Positions 24,894 through 37,664 of a stretch of 64,000 bases of DNA are shown here, piece after piece. Each line of letters opens with the position of its first letter. Position 1 is the stretch's first letter. This DNA is from Chytridium lagenaria (Eukaryota > Chytridiomycota > Chytridiomycetes > Chytridiales > Chytridiaceae): NCBI GenBank assembly GCA_025449115.1, contig JAHLKC010000046.1, positions 186,001 to 250,000 on the forward strand, read 5' to 3'. The notes beneath the pieces were generated by a model. That model had not been told where the DNA came from, did not search any database, and was given only the letters and a program-made list of their open reading frames with translations. Position numbers and translations under genes: made by a program.

Positions 24894-27012
24894 ATGGCCT
24901 CTCAAGAGTCCCTTCAAGAGCTTGGGCGAAAGAGGGTAAGGTGTTTAGGGTGTGTTTTGGTTGTTAGTGTGTTAGTGTGTTAGGGTGTTAGTGTGTTAGT
25001 GTTAGTGCTTACTACTACTACTTCTTACTACTACTACTTACTACTACTTACTACTACTACTTACTACTATACATTACTACCACTTACTACTACTACTTTC
25101 TTACTTACCATGCATTCCATTTCTCATCTTATCCCATTATACTAACTTGCTTGCATCTTGAAAGCTCCGTCAATTCCAACAAAAGGCTAAAAAGGCTGCA
25201 TCAGGCACCACCACCTCCTCCTCAAATGCATCTTCATCATCTTCATCAAGTCTCCTCATCCAAGATGACCGGCCTCTCATCGTCATCCCTTCCGTCATTC
25301 CCTCCGTCACCTCACTCGAACCTTCCCGTCCGATCCCCTCTAGGTTACCCCCACCCCGCCCCATCACCCCGAATACCCCGCGCCAGATCATTCCCTCTCA
25401 CTCCTCCCTCGCAACTCGTCCCCTTCCCCATCCCTCATCTCCCGCACCTCCTCCCATGACACCTCCTCCTTCATCTCCGTCTCCCTCCCAAAAGAACCCC
25501 CCAACCTCGTCCAGAAACCGACCGTCACTACATCTCTATCCTTCTCGAAGAAAAAGCTGACCTTCTCCAAAAAACCATCCACCAAGACTCCAAAATCACT
25601 GCCCTCACAGCAGACCTCTCCTCCCTCCAAACCTCTCACCAAAACCTTCTCTCATCCAACGTTGCCCTCGCTACAACCCTCCAAGACCTCGAATCCCGCT
25701 TTGACCAGCTCCTTAACGATAAAAACGATGCCGTTGAGGCCCTATCCGCATTGGAAGCGCGTTACGACGCTCTCGCCGCTCAACCCCAAAAAAGCTCTGA
25801 CGGACCTTACGACACTGCAACCGTCGCGCAAGAACTCCAAATTCAAAGCCTCTCTAATAAAATCGACGACCTGTCGCGTGAACTCTCTCACCGCGATCAA
25901 CTCCTCGTACAAGCCGAAACCGAAAAGCAAGAAAACCTCACCCGCATCAATGATCTTGTCACCGAAATCACAAACCTCACCACTCAACTCACCTCCCAAA
26001 CCCTCCTCCACGATCGCGCTATAGAAGAATCCAAACTCTCCCACCAATCCCTCACCGAATCCCACACGGAAGCCATCACATCCCTCACCACCACCATTAC
26101 CTCTCTCGAACTCCAAATCACCTCCCTCAACACCCACATTGCAACGCTCGACGCTTCTCGCAATGATCTCTTGGAAACCCGTGACGCCGCCCTTTTAAAG
26201 GGTGATGTTCTTTATAAACGTGTTGCAGCGCTTCAAGGGGAGAACACGCAACTGGTTGAGCAGTTGGGTGAATTGAGGACACGCGTGGTGCATCTGTCCA
26301 ATCAACTCGCAGAGGCGCAGGATACCATTTATGAGGAACGGAAAAAAGTCAAAGCGTCTGAAGGGAAATTGGAGGGGTATCAAAAGGCTATGGAGGTGGT
26401 CAATGTACGTTATTTTCATCTCTCCCCCGCCCCCTCTTTGTCCTTTATTAACGCTATTTCTTTTAGCAAATTCAAACCCAATCCCCTATCACCCCAACTC
26501 CTCTCACCCCCGTTGATCTCGTCTCCACCCTTCGTACAATGGAACTCCACCTTCAAACCCTCACCCAAGAAAACACTGCGTTGAAAGCATCCCTTGCCGA
26601 AGAGAAAAAACTCACCACCCTTCTTGCAGCTGAAGTCCAATGTTTGCCGGATTACATTCAGCTTTATCATAACGAGCGACAGAGATTAAAGTGATATACT
26701 CTCCTCCCGAATTTTCCCCGTTCTTTGTAGCGTATAACTGATTTGCTTTTTTTTTGATTTAGGGGAAGAGTGGTGGAGATACGGGGGAGATGAAGGTGCC
26801 TGTGAGACTTGTGTCGAATGATTCGGTTGTGAGTTCGGTGATTGGGTTGCAACCCGTGGAATGTATGTGTTTTCTTTTTTTGTTTTCTTTCTTTAATACT
26901 TTGTTCGATCTGACGCGTTTTTTTGTTTTTTTTTTTTTGCATTTTTTTTTTATTGTTATTGTCTCTAGATCCTCCATGTGGTCATTGTCATTCCAAGATT
27001 ATCGAACTTTAA
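24894..27012 (+). CDS. GOLGA2: golgin of the GM130 (GOLGA2) type
   Basis: GM130 is a cis-Golgi tether that binds the GRASP PDZ domains through its C-terminus and p115 and RABs through its coiled coil. A tiny first exon (24894-24935) encodes MASQESLQELGRKR. After an intron the protein continues LRQFQQKAKKAASG, like the conserved golgin head, then a Ser/Pro-rich region. The coiled coil covers about 25530-26650, with LLEEKADLLQKTIHQDSK. The GM130 signature near its end is CLPDYIQLYHNERQRLK (about 26643-26693), close to the animal EYIALYQSQRAVLK. The last exon (26970-27012) gives PPCGHCHSKIIEL, a Cys/His tail ending in a hydrophobic PDZ-ligand-like tetrapeptide. A frameshift in a C6 run near 25498 and one near 26693-26762 need correction. 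It converges on the CDK gene. Confidence 0.75.
24936..25164 (+). repeat. microsatellite-filled first intron of the golgin gene
   Basis: The intron opens with GTAAGG and closes with CTTGAAAG. Most of its length is two simple repeats: GTGTTAGT units (about 24961-25008) followed by TACTACT units (about 25009-25100). These are likely to vary in length between strains. Confidence 0.8.
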
Positions 27013-27262
27013 ATCACTTTGACGTCCGTTGTGGCGTGTTTGTTTTCTTGTTTGTTGTTTTTTTTTTTTTTCTAAAATAATATATCCTTAGACTTTATGA
27101 ATCAAGTCATTTATAAAACAAATGATCCTTTTTGTTGCAGTATGTTTTTCACAATCAATCCCACCTTTTCAGTCTGGAAGGTTCTTCATATACAAACAAT
27201 GAAATTGAATATATTCTTTATGCATTAACACCGCAATCGTTTCACGCAAATGCACGCATTCC

Positions 27263-29207
<1,945 letters not shown>

Positions 29208-30983
29208 TGTAGTTTAATGAAGATGCCTGATCTCTTGTCAAAAACAGGGTGGCCTTTAAGTTGATAGATGAATGGACGGATAGCGGTTACAGCTAGCCCC
29301 TTATGCCAAATAGGATGGGATGATGGGATACTAAAGTCTTTCTTTTGCCGAATGATTGAAAAAGTATGAATGCTGAAATGTTTTTTCGATAATGGTTGTT
29401 TGGAACGGTTGGATGCTTGAGTGGGATGCGATGTGATGTGATGCGATGCTTTTTTGATGCCAAAGTATGGATATGTACTGGGGTCTCTCTTTCAAAAGAA
29501 AACTCAACGAAAGTTACACTGAGATTTCAGTATGCTGCATGCGCACACACAAAGCGAATGATGGAAGGCCTCTTATCAACCGCCTGATTATGAGCATGCC
29601 CCAATGTAATATAGTCGTTGAACATGACGAATATCACATACATGACACAATAATCAACAGCCATTCGTTGTCAATGTGGATACTATCCGCATCACCAACC
29701 TGCTCTTTTTGAAAAGATCCCAGGAAACCATCTCACCAGAATCCCTGCACAAGGCGATATAATGATTTAAACCACCCCCACCCTCGCATTGCCTTAGAAT
29801 CCTTCAAAAATCCCTTTGGAAGAAAAAAACTCTTATTACCTCACTCCTTATTCCATAAACTCATCTCATCCAGCTGAAGACTTGGACGTTGTGAAAGCCA
29901 AACTATTTTAGATTGATAGAATTCGATCAGTCTACATCCGACAGGCCATTACATATTCTATTTTACAGATCAAAATGCGCGACTAGAGTAGAGTAGTCGC
30001 CACATGTAATTGAACTGTGCATATGCAGATCAAGTGGATCTATAAGCTACTTTGGTTTTGATTTCCAAATAATCATGATTCTGCAGAGATGAAGGTATTT
30101 TGGAATGCGGTTTGATATCCATTCTTCTTCTTTGCTTATTTGGACGATACCATTTCATTTTGGTTGTATTTAGAGATTGTATGATCACCCCGTAATTCAT
30201 AGGAAAAGTGGGGTTTTTTTGGAGGAATGTGCGGCACCCCAATGTTTTCATGCTGACCGTGCGGGTCCCCATTGTCTATGAAGGCATGCATGGCTTCATT
30301 AACGAGATAGCAGATTCTTTTTCCATTACGCAGAACAAACAATCCACTTTTGGGCTACAGCTATCTCACGAAGAGCTGTTCAGTAGTATTTGTTAATTCA
30401 AGGAAAAGGAAAGGAAGAAAGAAAAGTACCTTGGAGTCACGACCGAATACACCTGAATGCTTTGAAGAAAAAAAATACCGTAAGTACCTACATATATACC
30501 TATGTATAGCTTTCTACGTATGTTTGTTTGCCTTTTTTATTATTGTACCCGATGATCCCAAATGCCTGGTAAATAAATACCTCCATCCGTTGTCGACGTC
30601 ATCATGATCATATGCATCACCATTCCAAAGTTCCAAGCGCATGGTACCAAATGATAAGAGAATCCGTAAGACTGGTAATATGCTCATTTATTTTTATCCT
30701 CCAATGGGAATATGGGTTACACGCGTTGTGCATAAACCTAAAACCTATATTTATTTATTTATTATTATATAGTGTGTGGGTAAATGAATAAACAAGTTTT
30801 GAATAAATATATATGCGGATAAATAAAGTTACTCCAAACAACTTGGCTCAGATCGGTTCATTTTGTTTGGTGAATCAGGACGGTCGGGTTTGTCCACCTT
30901 TTATATCCCTTTTAGTTGTGCTTCGTCGTCATCACCTCGTACCAAACTACTCCCCTTCCTCTCCCATCCCACAAAAACATACA
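29208..30983. other. 1.8-kb intergenic region, nothing recognised
   Basis: This is the largest gap in the window, between the divergent CDK and TLC-domain genes. It contains only short open frames without recognisable protein sequence, A/T homopolymers and no tRNA-like fold that I could see. It presumably holds two promoters. Confidence 0.4.
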
Positions 30984-32126
30984 ATGATCACAAAAGATCC
31001 TCAAGCGCCATGGCCTTATAGACCCATGCTCCAGATCCTCACCTCTCCCGACTTCTACGTCCCCTTCTTCCTCTCCATCCCCATCTGTCTCGGCTACTAC
31101 TCCCTCGTCGTCGGTCTCTTTTCAAAATACCTCGTAACAGAACGCAACAAGGCCTGGGTCCTCACCCTCCTCTCTGCCCTCGTTATGTCCATAGGATGCT
31201 CCCCTCTCGCCTTTGAATTCGTCACCCTTCCGCAAGGCTCCACCATTGCAGACCATCCTTCCCTCGATTCCCCAAGAGCTTGGACTGTCGCCTCCTTTTT
31301 CTTGGGTTATCTCATGGTCGACCTTGTTCTCGGCACTATTGTTTATCCCTCGCAGATTGGATTCCTCTCGGGATGGTGTCATCATCTGGGATACGCTTAC
31401 TGCGTCTTCGGCCTCGTGCAGAGAGGCCAGATTGGTGCATTCTTGTCCTTTGCTGCTATTTTGGAGATTCCTTCCATTCCTTTGGCTCTGGGCCATATGA
31501 ACAAGGCTTGGAGAAGGGACTATACTTTTGGCATTCTGTAGTATTAAGACCCTGGAGTCCCGGATCGTTGGCTTTTTGGTCAAACCCTTATTCCTTTATT
31601 TCTTCGTCCGCGAAGCGGGCAATCATTGATTTGGACATTATCGAACAGGATTGGCCTTAACATTGGTTATATATCTTATCTGTCTATATCTACTTATATA
31701 TTCAACCATTCATCTTACAAATAATATAGCTTCTTCATCACCCGCGTGATCCTCCACGGCTACGTTGTCGTCCACGCCTACACAACCTACTCCCCAAGTC
31801 TCTTCTGGATCGTCCCCTTCATCCCTTCCCCTCCACATCTACTGGGGACAAATTGGCTCGTCAACAACTCAAAAGGGTGTCATGGTAACGCTAAAAAGCG
31901 TGAACCTTTACAAGAACGTGGTGACCCTACCGCTACCGTTGAGAATGCTGCCGCTGTCGCTGTCGATGCCGCCGTGGATGCTTCAAAGGATCTTATCAAC
32001 ACTATCACTAATGTCGCAGAGAGCTCGTTGAGAGTGAGAAATGTCACAACAGGGGGAGTGAGGATAGTGTCGAGTCGAGAAGACCTATGCTTTTTAAAAA
32101 CCGAATGTCTTGCTTCTAATTTCTAA
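30984..32126 (+). CDS. TLC-domain membrane protein (TLCD/TMEM56-like)
   Basis: TLC domains are multi-spanning ER or plasma-membrane folds shared by ceramide synthases, TRAM and the TLCD lipid-composition proteins. The chosen start is ATG 30984. Hydrophobic segments appear in order: FLSIPICLGYYSLVVGLFS, VLTLLSALVMSIGCSPLAF, WTVASFFLGYLMVDLVL, YAYCVFGLV, FLSFAAILEIPSIPLAL and, after an intron (31539-31731), LFFITRVILHGYVVVHAY and LFWIVPFIP. A His pair (WCHHLG) sits at the usual place between the central helices. The Lag1 ceramide-synthase consensus is not evident, so a TLCD4-like role is more likely. The C-terminus is an Ala-rich cytosolic tail. Two one-base shifts near 31830-31850 compensate for each other. 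An upstream in-frame ATG at 30813 would add 57 residues without family similarity. Confidence 0.75.
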
Positions 32127-32546
32127 TTTTACTTTTACTAAAATGGAAACTCTTCTCTCTCTCCTTTTTTGATTAACACATCCCACCCGTAAACCACCAA
32201 CACTACTTCACCAAAGAAAGCCCAACTAGTTATTCCTTCTTCCTCATGTTCCGTCTTTTAATTCCCGTCACGTGTCTCCTGACCTGTGCACGTCAACTCC
32301 TAAGAAAAACAACATAACTCACTTTCCAATTTGTAATAAAAAAGTATTTTTGGATACACTGCTAAACACCTTAATCGTTCCTGTTTCTTTCCCCAATTTC
32401 TAATCTTCTTTACCAAATGGAGCGGCGCCTTGCCCTTTTCGCTAACACATATCAAACAAAAACTTCACACTTGTTCTTTTACTTGAGATATAATGCGTCA
32501 TGTACATAAAATATAGGTAGGGTTGGAGTTACAAAACAAAACAAAA
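32127..32546. other. convergent intergenic region, TLC gene / NUF2
   Basis: These 420 bp of AT-rich 3' flank lie between two converging genes. Nothing else was seen. Confidence 0.4.
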
Positions 32547-34537
32547 TCATGGCACTGATTTCATAGCCTAAACGATAATCATTAGCCATAAACCCCTTAG
32601 CAGCAAAAAAAAAAATAAACAATAATAATAATAAAACATACCTGTGTCAAAGCCTTTGTATAAGCCTCCAACTTTTGCTTCAACAAGAGATGATCACTCC
32701 GACGCGCCACAATATCCGCTTCCGTCAATTTCCGAATTTCCAAAGTCTGCCACACTCCTTTAACACCAAACTCTCACATAATCCAAACAAAAAAAAACAA
32801 GCCAACAAACAAACAAACCTTCTGTTCAAACTCTGCCACCTTCTTCTGAAACCCTTCCATCTTTGCCAAATTCACATCCGCTCCTTCATCAACGCAGCAT
32901 GTTCCTCCTCCAACGTCCGCTTCCTCACCTCATTCATCTCCTTCTTACTCATCTGCTGACGATCCAATCTCGTCATCTTCTCTTCAATATTGTTCAGCTG
33001 CCGTTTTGTTTGCTTCATGCCACATATATCAGTATTTCAAGTTGACACAAAACTCTTCTTTACCTGCTCCCTTTGCGCCGCATCTCTCAACTCAAGCCGG
33101 CGTTTCTCTATAGCCTCCTTCTCGCTTCTCACAGAAAGATCAGCCGCGTTCGATCGTTTCATTTCAAGTTCACATTCCTCCATCAATTTAACGCAACTCA
33201 ATAAATCCTACAAAAGAAAAACAAAACAAAAAAAATTATTAGATTTTCATCAAACATTTTCTTCCAAGCTCCATTCATTATTTTCTTTTGTTTACCTGAT
33301 CTAAAACTGAGAAATGATCCATTTTGGCGTGAAGGTCTCGAATGCGTTTCTCGAGAGACGAAATGTTGATTTTCTCGCCTTGCACAGATTGGTTCATATC
33401 AGAGATGGCCTTAACATACATTCTTGGTTAAGATTTATAAAAAATATATGGGGTTTCACCTGCTGCAACTTCTCTGGACTCTGCACAATCCTCGATCGAA
33501 GTCTAACGCAATCCTGTTTGCCGTTCACAAGCAAAAACTGAGTATTGTTCTACACATATACAAGTATTAGCGAAGGTCTATTTCATCGTTGCCCGGGACA
33601 AATTACCAGCTTATCGGTGATGTCGGCTTTGGATTTTTTGAGGGAATCAATTTCCTCGGTCATGGCCATTTGAACGCGTTTCAGGTCTCGGAGTTCGGCG
33701 GTGAGGTGTTGGTTGCGTTCGCGACAGCGTTGGTAGGCGGGTTCTTCTTCGGCTCGTTGAAGTCTGGAAGAGATGTGAATTTTGTGAACAAGGTTTAAAC
33801 AAAGCAATAATAAACTTAAAGTCGTGTATGAAGCGGGTTTTCAGGGGAAAAAAAGAGTCAAGCGACTGTAAACCTACTTTAAACTGTTGACTTTGTCAGC
33901 AAGGTCTTGGTTTTTCTCGAGGAGGAGTTGACGTTGATCCACATACTCAGCCTACACCGCGAAATGCCCGCCCAGCAAAATATTGAGGAAAAAATATACA
34001 TTAAAACAACGCTCTTATACACATGCGACATTCTTGTCGATGTATCAGCAAAACAAAGAATTTCTCACCGATCGACGAGTACACTCCTCAAACACAGATA
34101 GCCTCTCCTCCCTAAACTTTGCAAAGTTGATAATCGCACTCAAAATCTTTCTTATCCTCGCTGGTTCCGGTTTAATGATATCCCTCACACTGAAATCTGT
34201 CACCCCAACCTCAATAATCAATCGAGCCCTTCATAAACATTAACCATTCTGAACCATACATTAAGACAAACTCTCACAATTGCCTGTAAAATGCCATCAA
34301 TATAATACTCTCTTGATGTAAATCAGGATACTCCAATATCTCCATCGCCGCAAAATTCGGCTGCGAGAATTGATCCCTCGACACTCCCATCAATATATCA
34401 GTGAAGAGTTCAAAGACAGAGAGAACTCGTTGGGTGCTGGGTTTTTCGAGGTCTTCCATGGACATTGGGATTTGGAGATCTGACATGCATGTCAGGATCT
34501 CGGAGGGTTTGAGGTTGGGGAAGGAGAAGGAGGCCAT
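32547..34537 (-). CDS. NUF2: kinetochore protein NUF2 (NDC80 complex)
   Basis: NUF2 pairs with NDC80 and, through its calponin-homology head and coiled coil, links kinetochores to spindle microtubules. The N-terminus MASFSFPNLKPSEILTCMSD matches the family start, followed by RVLSVFELFTDILMGVSRDQ and FAAMEILEYPDLHQESI. The second exon carries DFSVRDIIKPEPARIRKIL and INFAKFREERLSVFEECT, equivalent to the end of the CH domain. From about 33950 to 32650 the protein is coiled coil (for example ERNQHLTAELRDLKRVQMAM and IVARRSDHLLLKQKLEAYTK). A short last exon gives AMKSVP and the stop at 32547; this end is less certain. Length is about 430 aa. The 5' end lies 102 bp from BBS2. Confidence 0.92.
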
Positions 34538-34639
34538 GGTGGTTCGATGGTGGACGAACGATGGAGGGCGGACAATGGATTTTGAGTGACAAGTTTTTTG
34601 TCCGAAGTTGTTTTTTAGGTTTCACCAAACAATCAACAA
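34538..34639. promoter_or_regulatory. compact bidirectional promoter, NUF2 / BBS2
   Basis: Only 102 bp separate the two divergent start codons, so both genes probably share one promoter. It has T-runs and no clear TATA box. Confidence 0.6.
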
Positions 34640-37573
34640 ATGTTGTTGACGACGCTTGATGTCGAGGTTGGGAAGAATGTGTTGAGGGATGCCGTGACCC
34701 TTGGAGTGTGTAAGTTTGTTGTACATTTCGATTCGATGACTTTGAGGAAGTAGTGATCCTATGATGTTGACATTTGTTTTTACGTTGATGCGTCAGACGA
34801 TGGAACTCTCCCCACCCTCACCTTCTGTTCATCAAGCGACGTCCTTAGTTTCCACACCTTCACCTCCACCCCCTCCGACACCTCAGGAACAATGCGAGTA
34901 GGCGCGCCCGTCACAGGCTTATGCTCAGGACGGATTGATCCATCTTTACAAAGGGACCTCTTGGCAATCGGAACTTCAGGATCGTTATGGCTGTAAGTTG
35001 TACTATCGATTAATATGTTGATGACAAGGTTTTTTGTAGGTATGATGTCTTTGAGAATTGTGATTATTTTTTAAGGACGTGCCGGAGGGGTTGGCGTGCT
35101 TGTTGTAGCGTACTTGAAGCAGCATGCGATGCCGTTGATTGTGGCGGCGGGGGGATGTACGGTGCAGGTGTGAAAACCGTTTCTTCTTTTCTCCTTTGAT
35201 TTGAGTTTGAGGTAGTTTTTTGAACCATTTCGTCTGTGAAGGCTTTTGATCACGCTGGGAACGAAATCTTTTGGACGCTTACAGGTGGAAATGTCACAGC
35301 CATAACAACTTGTCAAGCAGATGTAAAGAACCTTGCCTCAATACGTCCAACTAAAATCATTTCAGAACAACTCTACTTTCCTAGTCGTAGGATCTGAGGT
35401 ATATTTCCTCAACCCTTTTTTAAAAGTTAAAAAGATTGAAATAGGACAGCGAAATCCGGTTCTTTATTGACGATACGCTGCAGTTTGAGGTGGTCGAATC
35501 CGATATCCCAAGTATTCTCGTGAATCTGTCAGACGATCATTTCGGGTAAACAACCCACAATTTGCCACTAAATAGTCGCTAATTATGCTTTTTTCTGTAA
35601 AAGCTTTGTGTTGGAAAAATGGTGATTTCGGGGTCTACCGTCGTCGCCACCGTGTTTGGAAAACACGTGCTGCCGCAAAAATTAACCAACTATGCCGGTA
35701 CGCTACCCCCCCTCTTAACTATACTCTTACAAGCAAAAGCTTTGATCAACACAACGCACAAGAAGCTTGTCTCGTCATCGGCTACGACGACGGCACCTTT
35801 GAAGGCCGTGCTTTATCTACAGGAGCCCTATTATGGGTCGACAAACTCCAACACAGCATCGCCTCTGTTCTCCCAGGTCGTGGTCATGCATTATCGAAAC
35901 AGGTGGTCGCCGTTACTACAACTGGAAACGGTACGGTGACGTTTTTCTGTAGGGATTTTTTCTGATTGAAAAAAAATAGCAAGAGTGTTTCAGGCCGAGG
36001 GCGCGATACTTGATAAAAGTGGACGGATCCGCTGCTGGATGCACTTCGACTGAGACAGGAGGTAGGAGAGCGTTGTAATGGAGTCGTCTAATGAGGTAGA
36101 AACTCCGGGGAAGTGGGGTGGAGAATCAGACGGATCAACTTCCACCACCCCCAAAATCACCTCAACCCATAAAAGCATCATCACCTACAAAACCGCCACC
36201 ACCGAAGCCCAAGAAATCATCTAAACCAGCGAAAGCAACCGTAGATATAGCATCGTTTGATATCGATACGGAAGAACCCGTCAAAGAGGATGGATTTAAC
36301 GATGGAATTAAGGAGGAGACTGTGCAGATCAAAACGTTTTTTGAATGTACAGGTGGGAAAGATGCGGGTTGTTTTTGAATGTGAAATTGCCGGCGGAGTT
36401 TAGGATTAAGCTGGTTTTGTGCTTGGCGGACGATCTTTTTGAGAATGGGGCGTTGGCAATGTAGGATCATGGTCCTACAGGATTTGTTTTGACGGGTTTT
36501 CTTTATCTAGAACACCGAAACAAAGTTGCACGGTCAAGGCTAGGATAGTCACGAAGAAGGATTATGGATCTTTTGTTACCGTCACAACAGTGTTCTGCAA
36601 GTTGTTGTAGTTTTTTAACCGGTATCTGATGAAATATAGATCAAGCAATCCGTCAAATCTTTTAACACATAAGCAAGAACTATGGATTCCACGATACGCA
36701 GTGTACGTCGAGATATCTACTCCTTCCTCCATGCACGTCCCGCAATCCAAAGTTATTGTAGAGCACCCAGTGAGTCTAGAACAGGTAATCAACGATTTTT
36801 TTCTCTTTCGTAATGGCGATGCTGATGACGATTAGATATCGGGATGGGTTCATGGCGAGTTTATTGTGGCGCCAACATTTGCCACGAAGATGTCTGTACG
36901 GTCGTTTCAGTTCTGGTTTCAGTCGTTAAGGACTGGGGCCGTGTGTTTATTAGATTTTATGGAGAAAAAGGTAATATCGCACGCGGCTGATGGGGTGGCT
37001 GACGAAGCCTTTTCAAGGGATTTTCGCTGCACTGCGATGATGTGAAGCTATTGGGAGAGTTGATTCAGAACCTTTATAGTCACCTCGGGATTCAAGAGTC
37101 CGAGCCTCGAATATACACGCTATTTTGGTGAACAAATTGCAGGAGGAGTTGGACGTCATCAAGGAACGGCATGATGCAAGAGTTAGGGATGACGGAAGTA
37201 CCGCTGAACACGTGAACGCAGCCAAATCCCATTTTATCTACGCTGACGATCAACTGGACTTGGGCAACATGTGAGATCCGATATATTATCCTTCAATTGT
37301 TAAAACTAATTTCGGGCAAATGCTTTTTTTTTCAAGGGTGGAGGCGAAAAAACACTTCATGTTGTTGCAAGAGATGAACCGATCGTTGTTCTTTGAAATG
37401 AAGAAGAAGGCGATGGACAGCAGGAATTGATGAGACGGTTAAAGTGGCTTAACGAGACAATCACGCTTTGCTCCAACCTCCGCATCGGAGGATCCCGGGC
37501 ATCGTTTATATCCAAATGCCGTGACGCACTAAGAAATAATGAAACTGAATCCCTTCTTCAGCTCTTTCGATGA
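34640..37573 (+). CDS. BBS2: Bardet-Biedl syndrome protein 2, BBSome subunit
   Basis: BBS2 is a core subunit of the BBSome, the coat that moves membrane proteins into and out of cilia. The beta-propeller starts MLLTTLDVEVGKNVLRDAV and YDGTLPTLTF, with LAIGTSGSLWLYDVFENCDY, then NEIFWTLTGGNVTAITTC, FLVVGSEDSEIRFFIDDTL, NGDFGVYRR and ACLVIGYDDGTFEGRALSTG. A Pro/Lys-rich insert (about 36118-36240) lies between propeller and middle region. IPRYAVYVEIST and ISGWVHGEFIVAPTFATKMS follow. The C-terminal helical part has LDLGNMVEAKKHFMLLQEM and the hallmark end LRIGGSRASFISKCRDALR, matching the animal [20 protein letters not shown]. Numerous short introns and some one-base errors are present (for example about 35080, 36060, 36380 and 37420). 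It ends 91 bp before the mitofusin ATG. Confidence 0.93.
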
Positions 37574-37664
37574 GCCGAGGGTTATTTGCTGGCTGATTCC
37601 TGTTCGCTGGGAGTTTGTCCAGTGGTCAATTTTTTGCAGGTTTTTTGTATTTATTTCATTTTGC

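Noticed and set aside
24961..25100. regular repeats that might suggest a CRISPR array or telomere-like tract
   Set aside because: The units are simple microsatellites without spacers, inside an intron of a eukaryotic gene.
30136..30342. 68-aa minus-strand open frame in the 1.8-kb gap
   Set aside because: No recognisable sequence, no splice structure and no composition signal.
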